A stretch of DNA of 50,200 nt from Paractinoplanes toevensis (lineage in GTDB: Bacteria > Actinomycetota > Actinomycetes > Mycobacteriales > Micromonosporaceae), in NCBI RefSeq assembly GCF_018332695.1, contig NZ_BOQN01000103.1, positions 1-50,200 of the forward strand. Direction: 5' to 3'. Position numbers and translations under genes: made by a program. Of the stretch, positions 8,290-16,238 are shown in pieces. Position 1 is the stretch's first letter; each line of letters begins with the position of its first letter. The notes beneath the pieces were generated by a model, which worked only from the letters and a program-made list of their open reading frames with translations, did not search any database and was not told where the DNA came from.

Positions 8290-8667
8290 GTGGACGGATA
8301 TCTGGGTTCGTACGCCACGCTGGGGCTGGTCATCGGGGCCGGCGTGATCGTCTTCGTGGGCGCGTTCGCGGCCAACCGGCTGCTCCGGCCGGCCAACCCC
8401 GCCGAGCCGCCCGGCAAGTACATCGCGTACGAAAGCGGCATCGATCCGGTCGGCGGTGACTGGGCACAGGCCCAGATCCGTTACTACGTATATGCGTACC
8501 TTTATGTGCTTTTCGCAGTGGAAGCCGTTTTTCTCTTCCCGTGGGCGGTCGTGTTCGACCGGCCGGGGTTCGGCGCCGCCACGGTCACCGAGATGGCGAT
8601 CTTCGTGGCCGTGCTCGCGCTGGGCATCCTGTACGCCTGGCGTAAGAAGATCCTGACCTGGACCTGA
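8290..8667 (+). CDS. nuoA: NADH-quinone oxidoreductase subunit A (lone copy)
   Basis: A 125-residue membrane subunit of complex I. Three transmembrane helices fall at about 9-31, 69-90 and 97-117. The conserved loop KYIAYESGIDPVGGDWAQ between TM1 and TM2 and the RYYVYAYLYVLFAVEAVFLFPW-type second helix identify NuoA. No other nuo gene follows: the next gene encodes an unrelated DivIVA-like protein. A single subunit cannot make complex I, so it must supply a complex encoded elsewhere or be the remainder of a second cluster. It is divergent from korAB, whose reduced ferredoxin could feed a NADH-module-less complex I; that link is inference. Confidence 0.9.
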   Translation: MDGYLGSYATLGLVIGAGVIVFVGAFAANRLLRPANPAEPPGKYIAYESGIDPVGGDWAQAQIRYYVYAYLYVLFAVEAVFLFPWAVVFDRPGFGAATVTEMAIFVAVLALGILYAWRKKILTWT

Positions 8668-8725
8668 CTTATCGGACGGGGTGGCGGGCTCGCGAGCTTC
8701 GAGCGGACATGCCAACATCGTCCGC

Positions 8726-9202
8726 ATGGGTCAGCTTCTCCTGTTCATCGTCGTCGCCTTGGTGGTGGCTGCGATCGTCTTCGGTGTGACCGTGATGATG
8801 AGCGGAGGCGACTCCGGATTGACACCCGTCGAACCCGATGGCAGCGCTGTGCCGCTACCGACCGACCGGCCGCTCGGTGAGGACGACATCGCCGGCACGA
8901 AGTTCGACACCACCTGGCGTGGTTACCGCATGTCGCAGGTCGACCAGGCGCTGCAGCGGGCCGCCTACGACATCGGCTACAAGGGCGAGCTGATCAGCGT
9001 GCTCGAGGCCGAGGTGACGGCCCTGCGCGACGGCCGTACCGCCGACGCCGACGCCCTCCGCCGGGCCCGTGAGGCCGCGGTGGCGGCGGTTCCGCCCGCG
9101 CCGGTCACCGACGGTGCGGTGATCGAGCTCGAGCCGGTCAAGGCCGACGTGCCGGTCGAGCCCGAGCCCGAGAAGTCCGCGCCGGCCGCGGAGCCGCGGT
9201 GA
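8726..9202 (+). CDS. Membrane-anchored DivIVA-domain protein (Rv1209-like)
   Basis: A 158-residue protein with one N-terminal transmembrane segment (residues 2-24), a short linker, and a DivIVA-like helix around residues 58-95. That helix contains FDTTWRGYRMSQVDQAL, the typical F-xx-RGY-xx-xQVD motif, followed by a charged coiled segment. The tail is rich in Pro, Glu and Val. Start chosen at the ATG that begins MGQLLLF; an upstream in-frame start would add 15 polar residues before the membrane anchor. Small proteins of this kind sit next to tagA in mycobacteria, as here. A role in polar or septal organisation is plausible but unproven. Confidence 0.8.
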   Translation: MGQLLLFIVVALVVAAIVFGVTVMMSGGDSGLTPVEPDGSAVPLPTDRPLGEDDIAGTKFDTTWRGYRMSQVDQALQRAAYDIGYKGELISVLEAEVTALRDGRTADADALRRAREAAVAAVPPAPVTDGAVIELEPVKADVPVEPEPEKSAPAAEPR

Positions 9203-9696
9203 GCGCCCCCGGCCCGGTCGACGGGCTGGGCGACGCCGCCAGTCCGGGAACCGGTGAGGTGACCGCCACGGTCATCGTCAACGCACCGGCCGCCCGGGTC
9301 TTCGCCGCGTTCCTGAGCTGGGAGAAGCAGTCCGCCTGGATCCCGTTCACCAAGGTCCGGGTGGTCGAGGGGGACGGCGGCGAGGGCAGCCTGGTCGAGG
9401 CGATCACCGCGATCGGTCCCGCGTCGCTGCGCGACGAGATCCGGGTGGTCAAGGTCAATCCGCCGTACGAGGTTCGCGTCGTGCACTGCGGCAAGGTGCT
9501 GCGCGGTCCCGGCGCGATGCGCTGCACGGCCATGTCCGGCGACCGCACCCAGGTGGTCCTGCACGAGTGGTTCCACCTGCCGGCCGGTGCCGTCGGGAAG
9601 GTCGCCTGGCCGGTGCTCTGGCCCGGGTCGAAACTGAGCTTCACCGCCGCGCTGAAGAAGTTCGGCCGCCTGGTCGAGCAGGGCAAGCTGCCGTAA
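9199..9696 (+). CDS. SRPBCC (START-like) family protein
   Basis: A 165-residue cytoplasmic protein with the helix-grip fold of polyketide cyclases and lipid transporters. VTATVIVNAPAARVFAAF opens the fold, SWEKQSAWIPFTKVRVVEGDG follows, and there is a long C-terminal amphipathic helix (SFTAALKKFGRLVEQGKLP). These folds bind hydrophobic ligands; the ligand cannot be read from the sequence. The GTG start overlaps the previous stop (GTGA), so it is translationally coupled to the DivIVA-like gene and precedes tag, probably in one unit. Confidence 0.85.
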   Translation: MSAPGPVDGLGDAASPGTGEVTATVIVNAPAARVFAAFLSWEKQSAWIPFTKVRVVEGDGGEGSLVEAITAIGPASLRDEIRVVKVNPPYEVRVVHCGKVLRGPGAMRCTAMSGDRTQVVLHEWFHLPAGAVGKVAWPVLWPGSKLSFTAALKKFGRLVEQGKLP

Positions 9697-9717
9697 GAAA
9701 CTGTCAGAGGGTGGCCC

Positions 9718-9723
9718 TACGGT
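9718..9723 (+). promoter_or_regulatory. -10 hexamer for a leaderless tag transcript
   Basis: TACGGT is followed by 7 nt and then the ATG at 9731. No ribosome-binding site precedes the start. It would allow independent transcription of tag inside the operon. Confidence 0.4.
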
Positions 9724-9730
9724 GGTCGCC

Positions 9731-10318
9731 ATGACAGACGAAACCGGCCTGGTCGTCGGTGCGGACGGCCGCGCCCGCTGCTTCTGGGGCGGCAGCACCC
9801 CCGATTACGTGGGCTATCACGACACCGAGTGGGGCCAGCCGCTGCGCGGCGACGACGCGCTGTTCGAGCGGATGAGCCTCGAGGCGTTCCAGTCCGGCCT
9901 CTCCTGGATCACCATCCTGCGCAAACGCCCGGCGTTCCGGCTCGCGTTCGACGGCTTCCAGATCGACAAGGTGGCGGCCTACTCCGAGGCCGACGCCACC
10001 CGCCTAATGGCCGACGTGGGCATCGTCCGCAACCGGATGAAGGTCGACGCCACCCTGCACAACGCCCGGGTCGCCGCCGACCTCGAGGGCGGGCTCTCCG
10101 AGCTGCTGTGGTCGTTCGCCCCGGTGCCGCGACCGCCCCGGCCGGCCACCCGGGCCGACGTGCCGGCCACCACGCCGGAGTCGATCGCGCTGGCCAAGGC
10201 GCTCAAGAAACGCGGCTTCAAGTTCGTCGGCCCCACCACGGCCTACGCGTTGATGCAGGCCACGGGCATGGTGGACGACCATCTGACGGGCTGCTGGGTT
10301 GCTCCGATCCACGCGTGA
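9731..10318 (+). CDS. tag: DNA-3-methyladenine glycosylase I
   Basis: A 195-residue base-excision repair enzyme that removes 3-methyladenine from alkylated DNA. The zinc-snap ligands of the TagI family are present with family spacing: Cys17 (RCFWGG) and His30 (GYHDTEWG), 13 apart, then His184 and Cys188 in HLTGCW. The MSLEAFQSGLSWITILRKRPAFR region forms the substrate pocket. The ATG at 9731 is preferred over a GTG three codons upstream because a TACGGT hexamer lies 7 nt before it. The position after a DivIVA-like gene and near DUF3117 matches mycobacterial tagA. Confidence 0.95.
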   Translation: MTDETGLVVGADGRARCFWGGSTPDYVGYHDTEWGQPLRGDDALFERMSLEAFQSGLSWITILRKRPAFRLAFDGFQIDKVAAYSEADATRLMADVGIVRNRMKVDATLHNARVAADLEGGLSELLWSFAPVPRPPRPATRADVPATTPESIALAKALKKRGFKFVGPTTAYALMQATGMVDDHLTGCWVAPIHA

Positions 10319-10331
10319 TGAGATTGAGCGC

Positions 10332-10856
10332 ATGGCGCAGTGGGCGGTGATCATTCCGGCGGAGCAGTGGGCGACCGAGCGACTCTTCCACAACGAGGTC
10401 GTGACGGTGGCGGGCGCGGCGGGCGCGGTGGCACCCGACGAAGAGGTCCTGCTGGTCGCCGACGACCAGGTGGTGGCCCTGGGCCGCGCCGCCAAGACCG
10501 AGGGCGACGACCTCACCCTGACCTACCTGCGGCGGCAGTTCGACGCCCCACTGCCGGCTGAGGGCCTCGGCGGTGCCCGTCCGGTGGAGGTCGAGCCCGA
10601 GACGTTCCGCCGGCTGGCCGCGCAGCTGCGCGGGGAGAGCGCGGCCGGCCTGCCGACCTGGCTGGTCAGCGTCGCGATGCCGATCGAGGCCGCGACCCCG
10701 GCCGAAGCGGTCCGGCAGTTCTGGTCGCACGTGCGCGAGCTGGGCCCGGCCGAGCTCCCGACCTACGTCTGGCCCACCGGCGACGAGCTGTCCATGCTCG
10801 CGTTCGTGCTGGGCGCCGAGGCCAACCAGGACCCGGAAGAAGACGAAGACGAGTGA
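10332..10856 (+). CDS. Conserved hypothetical, possibly PUA/EVE-like
   Basis: A 174-residue soluble acidic protein, not recognised with certainty. The first 75 residues (MAQWAVIIPAEQW to LTLTYLRRQFDAP) alternate short strands and include VVALGRAAK, reminiscent of PUA/EVE-type beta-barrels. A helical C-terminal region and an acidic tail (DPEEDEDE) follow. The start is the ATG of MAQWAV; the frame extends 11 codons upstream, overlapping the end of tag. The gene lies 13 nt after tag, so co-transcription is likely. Function unknown. Confidence 0.7.
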   Translation: MAQWAVIIPAEQWATERLFHNEVVTVAGAAGAVAPDEEVLLVADDQVVALGRAAKTEGDDLTLTYLRRQFDAPLPAEGLGGARPVEVEPETFRRLAAQLRGESAAGLPTWLVSVAMPIEAATPAEAVRQFWSHVRELGPAELPTYVWPTGDELSMLAFVLGAEANQDPEEDEDE

Positions 10857-10865
10857 TGAGCCACA

Positions 10866-10889
10866 GCCCCGCAGCGAGGGCTGCGGGGC
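10866..10889. terminator. 10-bp hairpin between convergent genes
   Basis: GCCCCGCAGC at 10866-10875 pairs with 10880-10889 around the loop GAGG. It lies 10 nt after the stop of the hypothetical gene and ahead of the convergent protease gene end. No T-tract. Confidence 0.7.
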
Positions 10890-10986
10890 CGTGGCGCACG
10901 GCGCCGGCGAGTCGGGCCAGGGACAGCCGGCAGCGCGCATTCGGGGGGCCTCCGGCGTGAGCCAGGGTGACTTGCTCAGACCTGGA

Positions 10987-11796
10987 TCAACCGCCCAGGC
11001 TGCTGGCGGCGGCCGCGATGGTCGACGCGAAGTAGCTGACCTGGGTGTAGACGCCGGGTTTGTTGGGGCGGGCGCAGCCGTCGCCCCAGCTCACGATGCC
11101 GACCTGGACCAGCCCGCTGGCGCCGGAGCGGAACATCGGGCCGCCGGAGTCGCCCTGGCAGGTGTCGACGCCACCGGCGGTGTAACCGGCGCAGATCTCG
11201 TTGCTCGCGATGACCTCGCCGCCGTACATCGAGGACGAGTTGCAGGTGGCGTCGCTGACGAACGGCACGGTCGCCTTCAGCAGGTAACGCTGCTGGCTGC
11301 CGCCCTCGGTGGCGGCGCCCCAGCCGGCGATCGTGAAGTTGCCGGTGTCGTACGTCGAGGACGTGTTGAGCGGCAGCGTGGCCAGGCCGGTCACCGGGCT
11401 GGCCAGGCGGATCAGCGCCCAGTCCTTGCCGTTGCCGTTGTAGCCGGGCGCCCGGTAGACGTAGTTCGACTTCCGGGTGATCTTGCTGGTGGAGTTGAGG
11501 TCGACCACGCCGAGGGTGGCGGTGATCGAGGTGTTCGTGCCGGTCGAGCCGACGCAGTGCGCCGCGGTCAGCACGATCGTCGAGCTGTAGAGGGCGCCAC
11601 CGCAGCCCATCGACAGCCGCACCATGAACGGGAACTCGCCCTGTGTCGCCCGGGTGCCGCCGACGACGTTCGTGGTCGGTGCCACGCTGTCGCCGCTGCC
11701 GGTCGGAGCCGCCGAGGCGGGGGACGCGGTCGCGCCCATCGCCGCCGCGGTGAGCACGGCGACCGCCGTGCCCACCAGAATCCGCCACCTGACCAT
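10987..11796 (-). CDS. Secreted trypsin-like serine protease (S1A)
   Basis: A 269-residue exported pre-pro-protease. Residues 1-30 form a signal peptide ending ASPASAA. A short propeptide leads to the mature start VVGGTRA at 44-50. The catalytic triad is His80 (LTAAHC), Asp125 (KDWALIRL) and Ser217 (CQGDSGGP). Asp211, six residues before the serine, gives trypsin specificity for Arg or Lys. The sequence closely follows Streptomyces SprT-type trypsins. GGGAGGA lies 6 nt before the ATG, a strong ribosome site. The gene stands alone, convergent with the previous gene, and probably contributes to extracellular proteolysis. Confidence 0.95.
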   Translation of the reverse strand: MVRWRILVGTAVAVLTAAAMGATASPASAAPTGSGDSVAPTTNVVGGTRATQGEFPFMVRLSMGCGGALYSSTIVLTAAHCVGSTGTNTSITATLGVVDLNSTSKITRKSNYVYRAPGYNGNGKDWALIRLASPVTGLATLPLNTSSTYDTGNFTIAGWGAATEGGSQQRYLLKATVPFVSDATCNSSSMYGGEVIASNEICAGYTAGGVDTCQGDSGGPMFRSGASGLVQVGIVSWGDGCARPNKPGVYTQVSYFASTIAAAASSLGG

Positions 11797-11901
11797 GTAG
11801 GTCCTCCCAAGGGGAATGCACGTCCGGTAGGACGCGTCAGGAGGAGCCTATGAATAGATGATGGTAAATGTGACGATCCCAAAACCGTCATAACACCAGG
11901 A

Positions 11902-12690
11902 TCAGCGGCCTTCGAAGACCGGTTTCTGCTTGGCCAGGAACGACGCCACCGCGGCCTTGTGGTCGGCCGTGCCGCCGCAGATCGCCTGGGCCTGCGCCTC
12001 GGCCGCCAGCGCGTCGGACAGCGTGCCGGCGTCGCCGATGGACAGCTCCCGCTTGATCGCGCCGTAGGCCACCGTGGGCCCGGCCGCGAGCCGCGCCGCC
12101 AGCTCCTGCGCCTGCGGCAGAACCTGGTCGTCGTCCTCCAGAAGACGGGAGAGCAGACCGATCTCGTACGCCCGCTGGGCCCGCACCGGCTCGGCCAGCA
12201 GCAGCAACTCGACCGCCCGGGCGTGCCCCACGATCCGCGGCAGCGACCACGAGACGCCGCTGTCGCCGGCCAGGCCCACGTTGGCGAACGCCATCAGGAA
12301 CCCGGTCGACGGCCCGCCGATCCGGAAGTCGGCCAGCAGCGCCAGCGACGCCCCGGCGCCCGCCGCCATCCCGCGGACCGCGGCCACCACCGGCTTCGGC
12401 ATGCTGGCCAGCCGCTGCGCGATCGGGTTGTAGTGCGCTCGCACGGTGTCCAGGTCGGTGTGGCCGGACTCCAGCTGCTCGGCGTGCTCGCGCAGGTCCT
12501 GCCCGACGCAGAAGCCGCGACCCGCGCCGGCCAGCACGATCGCCCGGCAGCTGCGGTCGGACTCCAGCGACGCGAGGGTGTCCCGCAGGGCCACCTTGAG
12601 GTCGACGTCGAGGGCATTCATCGCGTCGGGCCGGTTGAGCGTGAGCGTGACGACCGCGTCAGTGCGGTCGACGAGCAGCGAGTCCGTCAT
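11902..12690 (-). CDS. Enoyl-CoA hydratase/isomerase family protein (PaaG/PaaB-like)
   Basis: A 262-residue crotonase-fold enzyme. AGAGRGFCVGQDLREH forms the first oxyanion-hole segment, and KPVVAAVRGMAAGAGASLALLADF is the second oxyanion-hole and CoA-binding segment. Asp in NVGLAGDSGVSWSLPRIVG occupies the position used by isomerases such as PaaG (2-(1,2-epoxy-1,2-dihydrophenyl)acetyl-CoA isomerase). The start overlaps the paaX stop by ATGA, so it is coupled to a PaaX-family regulator. That supports a phenylacetyl-CoA or related acyl-CoA role, although no paaABCDE genes lie nearby. The frame opens 105 codons further upstream through paaX, which I treat as a shadow. Confidence 0.88.
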   Translation of the reverse strand: MTDSLLVDRTDAVVTLTLNRPDAMNALDVDLKVALRDTLASLESDRSCRAIVLAGAGRGFCVGQDLREHAEQLESGHTDLDTVRAHYNPIAQRLASMPKPVVAAVRGMAAGAGASLALLADFRIGGPSTGFLMAFANVGLAGDSGVSWSLPRIVGHARAVELLLLAEPVRAQRAYEIGLLSRLLEDDDQVLPQAQELAARLAAGPTVAYGAIKRELSIGDAGTLSDALAAEAQAQAICGGTADHKAAVASFLAKQKPVFEGR

Positions 12691-13499
12691 GTATCCGAGA
12701 ATCCCACACGGCCGCCCCTTCCGGCCGACTGCAGGCAGCGTTCGACGTAGCGGTCGGCGGCCGGGCGCAACCGGGCCGAGTGCCGGTCGAAGAAGCCGGC
12801 CGCGCTCGCCCCGGGCCAGCGCGGCGGCAGCAGCGAGGGGGGCAGCTGGGGGTCGCGGAACAGGAACGAGCGCCAGGCATGCACCAGCCGGAAGCGGGCC
12901 GCGTACGCCTCCTCGTCGCTGCTGCGCCCGTTGACCGAGCTGACCACGGGGCGCAGATCGGACACGAACGTCTCGTAGGAGTTGGCGAGCTCGGACAGAT
13001 CCCACGCCCGGCCGACCACCTCGGCGGCGCCGAGCGAGCCGGCCGCGTGCGCCGCGCTGAACCGTTCGTAGCCGACCCCGGCGTCGACCAGGACCGTGTC
13101 GACCTCCTCGACGGCCCTCGGTGCGACCCAGGCATGATCACCGAGTGATCCGTAGCCGAGGTACGCCAGCCGGTTGGCCTCGCGCTTCGGCAGCGGGCCG
13201 TGCAGAAGGACCAGATCGAACCGTCCGTCCCACCCGGAGCGCCCGGTTCGGTAGATCCGGGCCGCCGCCTCGTCGAGTCGGCGTGCGGCCTTCGGGGTGA
13301 GCAGATAGCCCGGTCCGGAGACCAAGCGCATCGGATGCAGCCAGCCTTGGCGGACCATCCGGGACACCGCGGTGCGGACCGCGGGCGGGGCGATGCCGAG
13401 CGGCGCGAGCAGTCTGACCAGGGCGGCAACCGGCGCGCGCCCGCCTCGGGGACGGAGATAGTCGCCGTACAGGTCGAAGAGTGCCGACCGCGCCTGCAT
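12687..13499 (-). CDS. paaX: PaaX-family transcriptional repressor
   Basis: A 270-residue DNA-binding protein. The N-terminal winged helix begins MQARSALFDLYGDYLRPRGG and contains LGIAPPAVRTAVSRMVRQGWL, the recognition helix. The central domain includes WDGRFDLVLLHG, and the C-terminal PaaX domain contains FRLVHAWRSFLFRDPQLPPSLLPPRW. PaaX proteins repress phenylacetate catabolism and are released by phenylacetyl-CoA; the exact ligand here is not certain. Start chosen at the ATG of MQARS, which matches the family N-terminus. A 9-bp inverted repeat lies 11 nt upstream of the start and is the likely autoregulatory operator. Confidence 0.92.
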   Translation of the reverse strand: MQARSALFDLYGDYLRPRGGRAPVAALVRLLAPLGIAPPAVRTAVSRMVRQGWLHPMRLVSGPGYLLTPKAARRLDEAAARIYRTGRSGWDGRFDLVLLHGPLPKREANRLAYLGYGSLGDHAWVAPRAVEEVDTVLVDAGVGYERFSAAHAAGSLGAAEVVGRAWDLSELANSYETFVSDLRPVVSSVNGRSSDEEAYAARFRLVHAWRSFLFRDPQLPPSLLPPRWPGASAAGFFDRHSARLRPAADRYVERCLQSAGRGGRVGFSDT

Positions 13500-13509
13500 G
13501 ACCGCACAT

Positions 13510-13548
13510 TGTGACAGCCCAAAAGACGATATGCTAGACGCTGTCACA
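13510..13548. promoter_or_regulatory. Inverted repeat TGTGACAGC-N21-GCTGTCACA, probable PaaX operator
   Basis: The two 9-bp arms (13510-13518 and 13540-13548) are perfectly complementary and 30 bp apart start to start, close to three helical turns. They flank an AT-richer core with possible promoter hexamers and lie directly upstream of paaX. The region is also upstream of the divergent DUF3117 gene. Confidence 0.6.
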
Positions 13549-13758
13549 TCCGCCCGGGCTGGGTTTGGGTTCGCCGGTGTTCATCAGGGAAAATGTTTGA
13601 TCGGCACGGTGGGCCGGGTCGCGTCAGCACGCGAAATGGCCCTCGGCCGCCGGTCGGATATACGAGTTAGCACGTCGCGTGGGGCTGAGCACGTGACGTT
13701 GAGTAGTGGCTGTGGGGTAACCCACCGACACCCTGATGTGGGTCTGAGGGGAGACGAA

Positions 13759-13926
13759 ATGGCGGCGATGAAGCCGCGGACGGGCGATGGTCCGCTGGAG
13801 GTCACCAAGGAGGGACGGGGCATTGTCATGCGCGTCCCACTGGAAGGTGGTGGCCGTCTCGTCGTTGAGATGACTCCGGACGAGGCCAACGCGCTGGGCG
13901 ACGCGTTGAAGTCGATCGCCGGCTGA
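13759..13926 (+). CDS. DUF3117 small actinobacterial protein (Rv1211-like)
   Basis: A 55-residue soluble protein that is extremely conserved across Actinobacteria. The core is MAAMKPRTGDGPLEVTKEGR, then GIVMRVPLEGGGRLVVEMT and PDEANALGDAL. Function is unknown. The ATG is preceded by GAGGGGAG at good spacing, while the longer in-frame extension back to 13498 crosses the paaX operator and has no family support. It is followed at once by a strong terminator, so it is a single-gene transcript. The place near tag matches mycobacteria. Confidence 0.93.
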   Translation: MAAMKPRTGDGPLEVTKEGRGIVMRVPLEGGGRLVVEMTPDEANALGDALKSIAG

Positions 13927-13937
13927 CGTTTCACGCG

Positions 13938-13973
13938 AGCCCGCCGGTACGGTACCGCCCGTACCGGCGGGCT
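13938..13973 (+). terminator. Intrinsic terminator after the DUF3117 gene
   Basis: AGCCCGCCGGTACGG at 13938-13952 is perfectly complementary to 13959-13973, with loop TACCGC and a short TTT. It separates the DUF3117 gene from pepA. Confidence 0.85.
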
Positions 13974-14003
13974 TTCCACGTCTTCGAGAAAGGTCACGCT
14001 CTC

Positions 14004-15422
14004 GTGTTTCCGATCAGGCTGACCGACCATCTCGACGACAACCGAACGTGGGTCGCCCCGATCGCCGTCTCGGGCTCACTGTCGCACGACGAGGGCGAGC
14101 TGGCGGCGGAAATCGCCGCGCTCGCCGACGGCATGGAAAAAGCTGGCGAAATCCGGATATTCCCGAGACCACTATGCCGGCCGGCGAAGGTGCTGCTGGC
14201 CGGGATCGGCGCTGGTGACGACGCCGGTTGGCGGGCGGCCGGCGCGGCGGTGAGCCGTGCGGTGCCGGGTGACGAGCCGGTGCAGATCATGGGCGTCCCG
14301 ACGGACGCGGTCCGGGCCCTCGCCGAGGGTCTGTGGCTGGGCGGCTACCGCTACCGCGACGGCCGCGAGGAGCCCCGGTCGGCCGCGGTCGACCTGGTGG
14401 TGCCCGACCCCGACGAAGACCCCGCGAGCCTGGCCCGGGCGCAGGTGACGGCCCGCGCCGTCTGGCTCGCACGAGACCTGGCCAACACCCCGTCCTCGCT
14501 CAAGAACCCGGACTGGCTGGCCGAGGAGATCGTCGGCGCGGCCGCGAAGCGTACGGATGTCACCGTCCGCATCCGCAGCGGCGCCGAGCTGGAGCGGTTC
14601 GGCGGCCTGCGGGCCGTCGGCGGCGCCTCGGTCTTCCCGCCGTGCCTGGTCGAGATGAGCCGGCACCCGGCCGGCGCCACCCGCCACGTGGTGCTGGTCG
14701 GCAAGGGCATCACGTTCGACTCCGGCGGCATCTCGATCAAGACCCGGCCGGGCATGAAGACCATGAAGATCGACATGGCCGGTGCGGCCGCGGTGGTGGC
14801 GGCCACGCTGGGCGCGTCCGACCTGAACCTTCCGGTACGGGTGACCGCACTGCTCCCGCTGGCCGAGAACGCGGTCGGCGCCGACGCGTACCGGCCCGGT
14901 GACGTGATCACTCACTACGACGGCACCACCAGCGAGAGCACCAACTCCGACGCCGAGGGCCGGTTGGTGCTGGCCGACGCGCTCGGTTACGCGGTCGCCG
15001 AGCTGGACCCGGACGTGATCGTCGACCTGGCCACGCTGACCGGGGCCAACGCGATCGCCCTGGGCCCGCGCATCGCCGCCCTGTTCAGCCACGACGACGA
15101 GCTGGCCGGTGCGCTCCAGGCGGCCGGTGCGAGCGCCGGAGAGGCGATGTGGCGGATGCCGCTGCCCGACGACTACTGCGAATACCTGCGGTCCGAGATC
15201 GCCGACCGGCACAGTTCGCCCGCGCAGGGCGCCGGTGCCGTGGTCGCCGCGCTCTACCTGCGCGAGTTCCTCGGCGACCAGGTCTCGGCCTGGGCCCACC
15301 TCGACATGGCCGCGCCGAGCTGGGCCGACGAGACCGACCTCGATCTGACCCGGGGTGCCACCGGGTGGGGCGCCCGCACCCTGCTGCGATACCTGGAGAC
15401 GGTCAGCGCTTCACCGCGGTGA
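14004..15422 (+). CDS. pepA: Leucyl aminopeptidase (M17)
   Basis: A 472-residue cytosolic metallo-aminopeptidase that removes N-terminal residues from peptides. The C-terminal catalytic domain shows the M17 dinuclear site: VGKGITFDSGGISIK supplies the Lys and Asp ligands, KIDMAGAAAV a further Asp, and NSDAEGRLVLADAL replaces the classical NTDAEGRL signature with one Ser-for-Thr change that keeps the Asp, Glu and Arg. The N-terminal 160 residues are the variable regulatory domain. The start is a GTG after an AGAAAGG stretch. It ends 20 nt inside the convergent methyltransferase gene. Confidence 0.94.
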   Translation: MFPIRLTDHLDDNRTWVAPIAVSGSLSHDEGELAAEIAALADGMEKAGEIRIFPRPLCRPAKVLLAGIGAGDDAGWRAAGAAVSRAVPGDEPVQIMGVPTDAVRALAEGLWLGGYRYRDGREEPRSAAVDLVVPDPDEDPASLARAQVTARAVWLARDLANTPSSLKNPDWLAEEIVGAAAKRTDVTVRIRSGAELERFGGLRAVGGASVFPPCLVEMSRHPAGATRHVVLVGKGITFDSGGISIKTRPGMKTMKIDMAGAAAVVAATLGASDLNLPVRVTALLPLAENAVGADAYRPGDVITHYDGTTSESTNSDAEGRLVLADALGYAVAELDPDVIVDLATLTGANAIALGPRIAALFSHDDELAGALQAAGASAGEAMWRMPLPDDYCEYLRSEIADRHSSPAQGAGAVVAALYLREFLGDQVSAWAHLDMAAPSWADETDLDLTRGATGWGARTLLRYLETVSASPR

Positions 15423-16191
15423 GCAGGCCGGCCCCGGACGGGATGATCGCCGGGATCCACTCCTCCGACTCGCGCACGACCCGCACCGTCTCCCGGATGG
15501 TCAGCGTGTCCACGTCCCGGGCGGCCGGGTCGCTGATCCGGCCGCCGGCCATCGCGCCGTTGACCACCAGCACCCCGCCCGGGCGCAGCAGCCGCAGCGC
15601 CGCCTCCGCGCAGGCCGTGAACTCGGTGGCGTCGGCATCGACGAAGACCAGGTCGTAGACGCCGTCGGCGAGGCGGGGCAGGACGTCCAGGGCGCGGCCG
15701 GTGATGATCCTGGTCCGGGACGGGGCGAAACCGGCCTCCACGAAGATCCGCCGGGCGATCCGCTGGTGCTCGTTCTCCACGTCGATGGTGGTGAGCACCC
15801 CGTCGGTCCGCATCCCGCGCAGCAGCCAGATGCCGCTGACCCCGGCACCCGTACCGATCTCCACCACCGCCTTGGCGTTGCCCGCGGCCGCCAGCAGGCG
15901 CAGCACGGAGCCGGCGGCCGGGGTGACGCTCTCCAGGCCGAGCTCGTGGGCGAGGCTGCGCGCGGTCTGCAGGACCACGTCCTCGCTGGCGTACGCCTCG
16001 GCGAAGGCCAGCGCAGCGGAGTGGGCCGGCTGCGGACGAATTGACGGGACGATGACAACCTCCGGGCGGCGGACGACGTGCGGAACTTGCGCACATCGGA
16101 TATGAGAGTAGAGCGACGCTTTCCAAGGCCGCAGCGGGCGGTCGATGGGATAAACAGCCCGGGGCCGGGTGCTGTCGGGGATCCGTGTCAT
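15403..16191 (-). CDS. SAM-dependent O-methyltransferase (Rv1220c-like), N-terminus uncertain
   Basis: A class I methyltransferase. The core starts near AFAEAYASEDVVLQTAR and has the SAM motif VVEIGTGAGVSGIWLL, LTTIDVENEHQRIAR, and YDLVFVDADATEF with the acidic metal/SAM residues of the small-molecule O-methyltransferase family. It matches mycobacterial Rv1220c along its length. The start is a problem. The only in-frame ATG (16191) adds about 46 residues unlike the family and has no ribosome site. GGAGG at 16059-16063 fits the family N-terminus, but no ATG, GTG or TTG in this frame follows it. A non-canonical start or a rearranged 5' end is possible. The 3' end overlaps pepA by 20 nt. Confidence 0.82.
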   Translation of the reverse strand: MTRIPDSTRPRAVYPIDRPLRPWKASLYSHIRCAQVPHVVRRPEVVIVPSIRPQPAHSAALAFAEAYASEDVVLQTARSLAHELGLESVTPAAGSVLRLLAAAGNAKAVVEIGTGAGVSGIWLLRGMRTDGVLTTIDVENEHQRIARRIFVEAGFAPSRTRIITGRALDVLPRLADGVYDLVFVDADATEFTACAEAALRLLRPGGVLVVNGAMAGGRISDPAARDVDTLTIRETVRVVRESEEWIPAIIPSGAGLLTAVKR

Positions 16192-16238
16192 TCTGGAGGG
16201 GGAGCCGGGCTCCTGAGGGATGTGAGGGAGGCACCGAC

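Noticed and set aside
10573..11853. 426-codon open frame on the plus strand
   Set aside because: Antisense to the trypsin-like protease, whose triad and signal peptide are complete.
15403..16191. Frameshift in the O-methyltransferase gene
   Set aside because: The GTG frame that opens near 16094 encodes an unrelated Arg/Ser-rich sequence. The family core is continuous in one frame, so only the start is in doubt.
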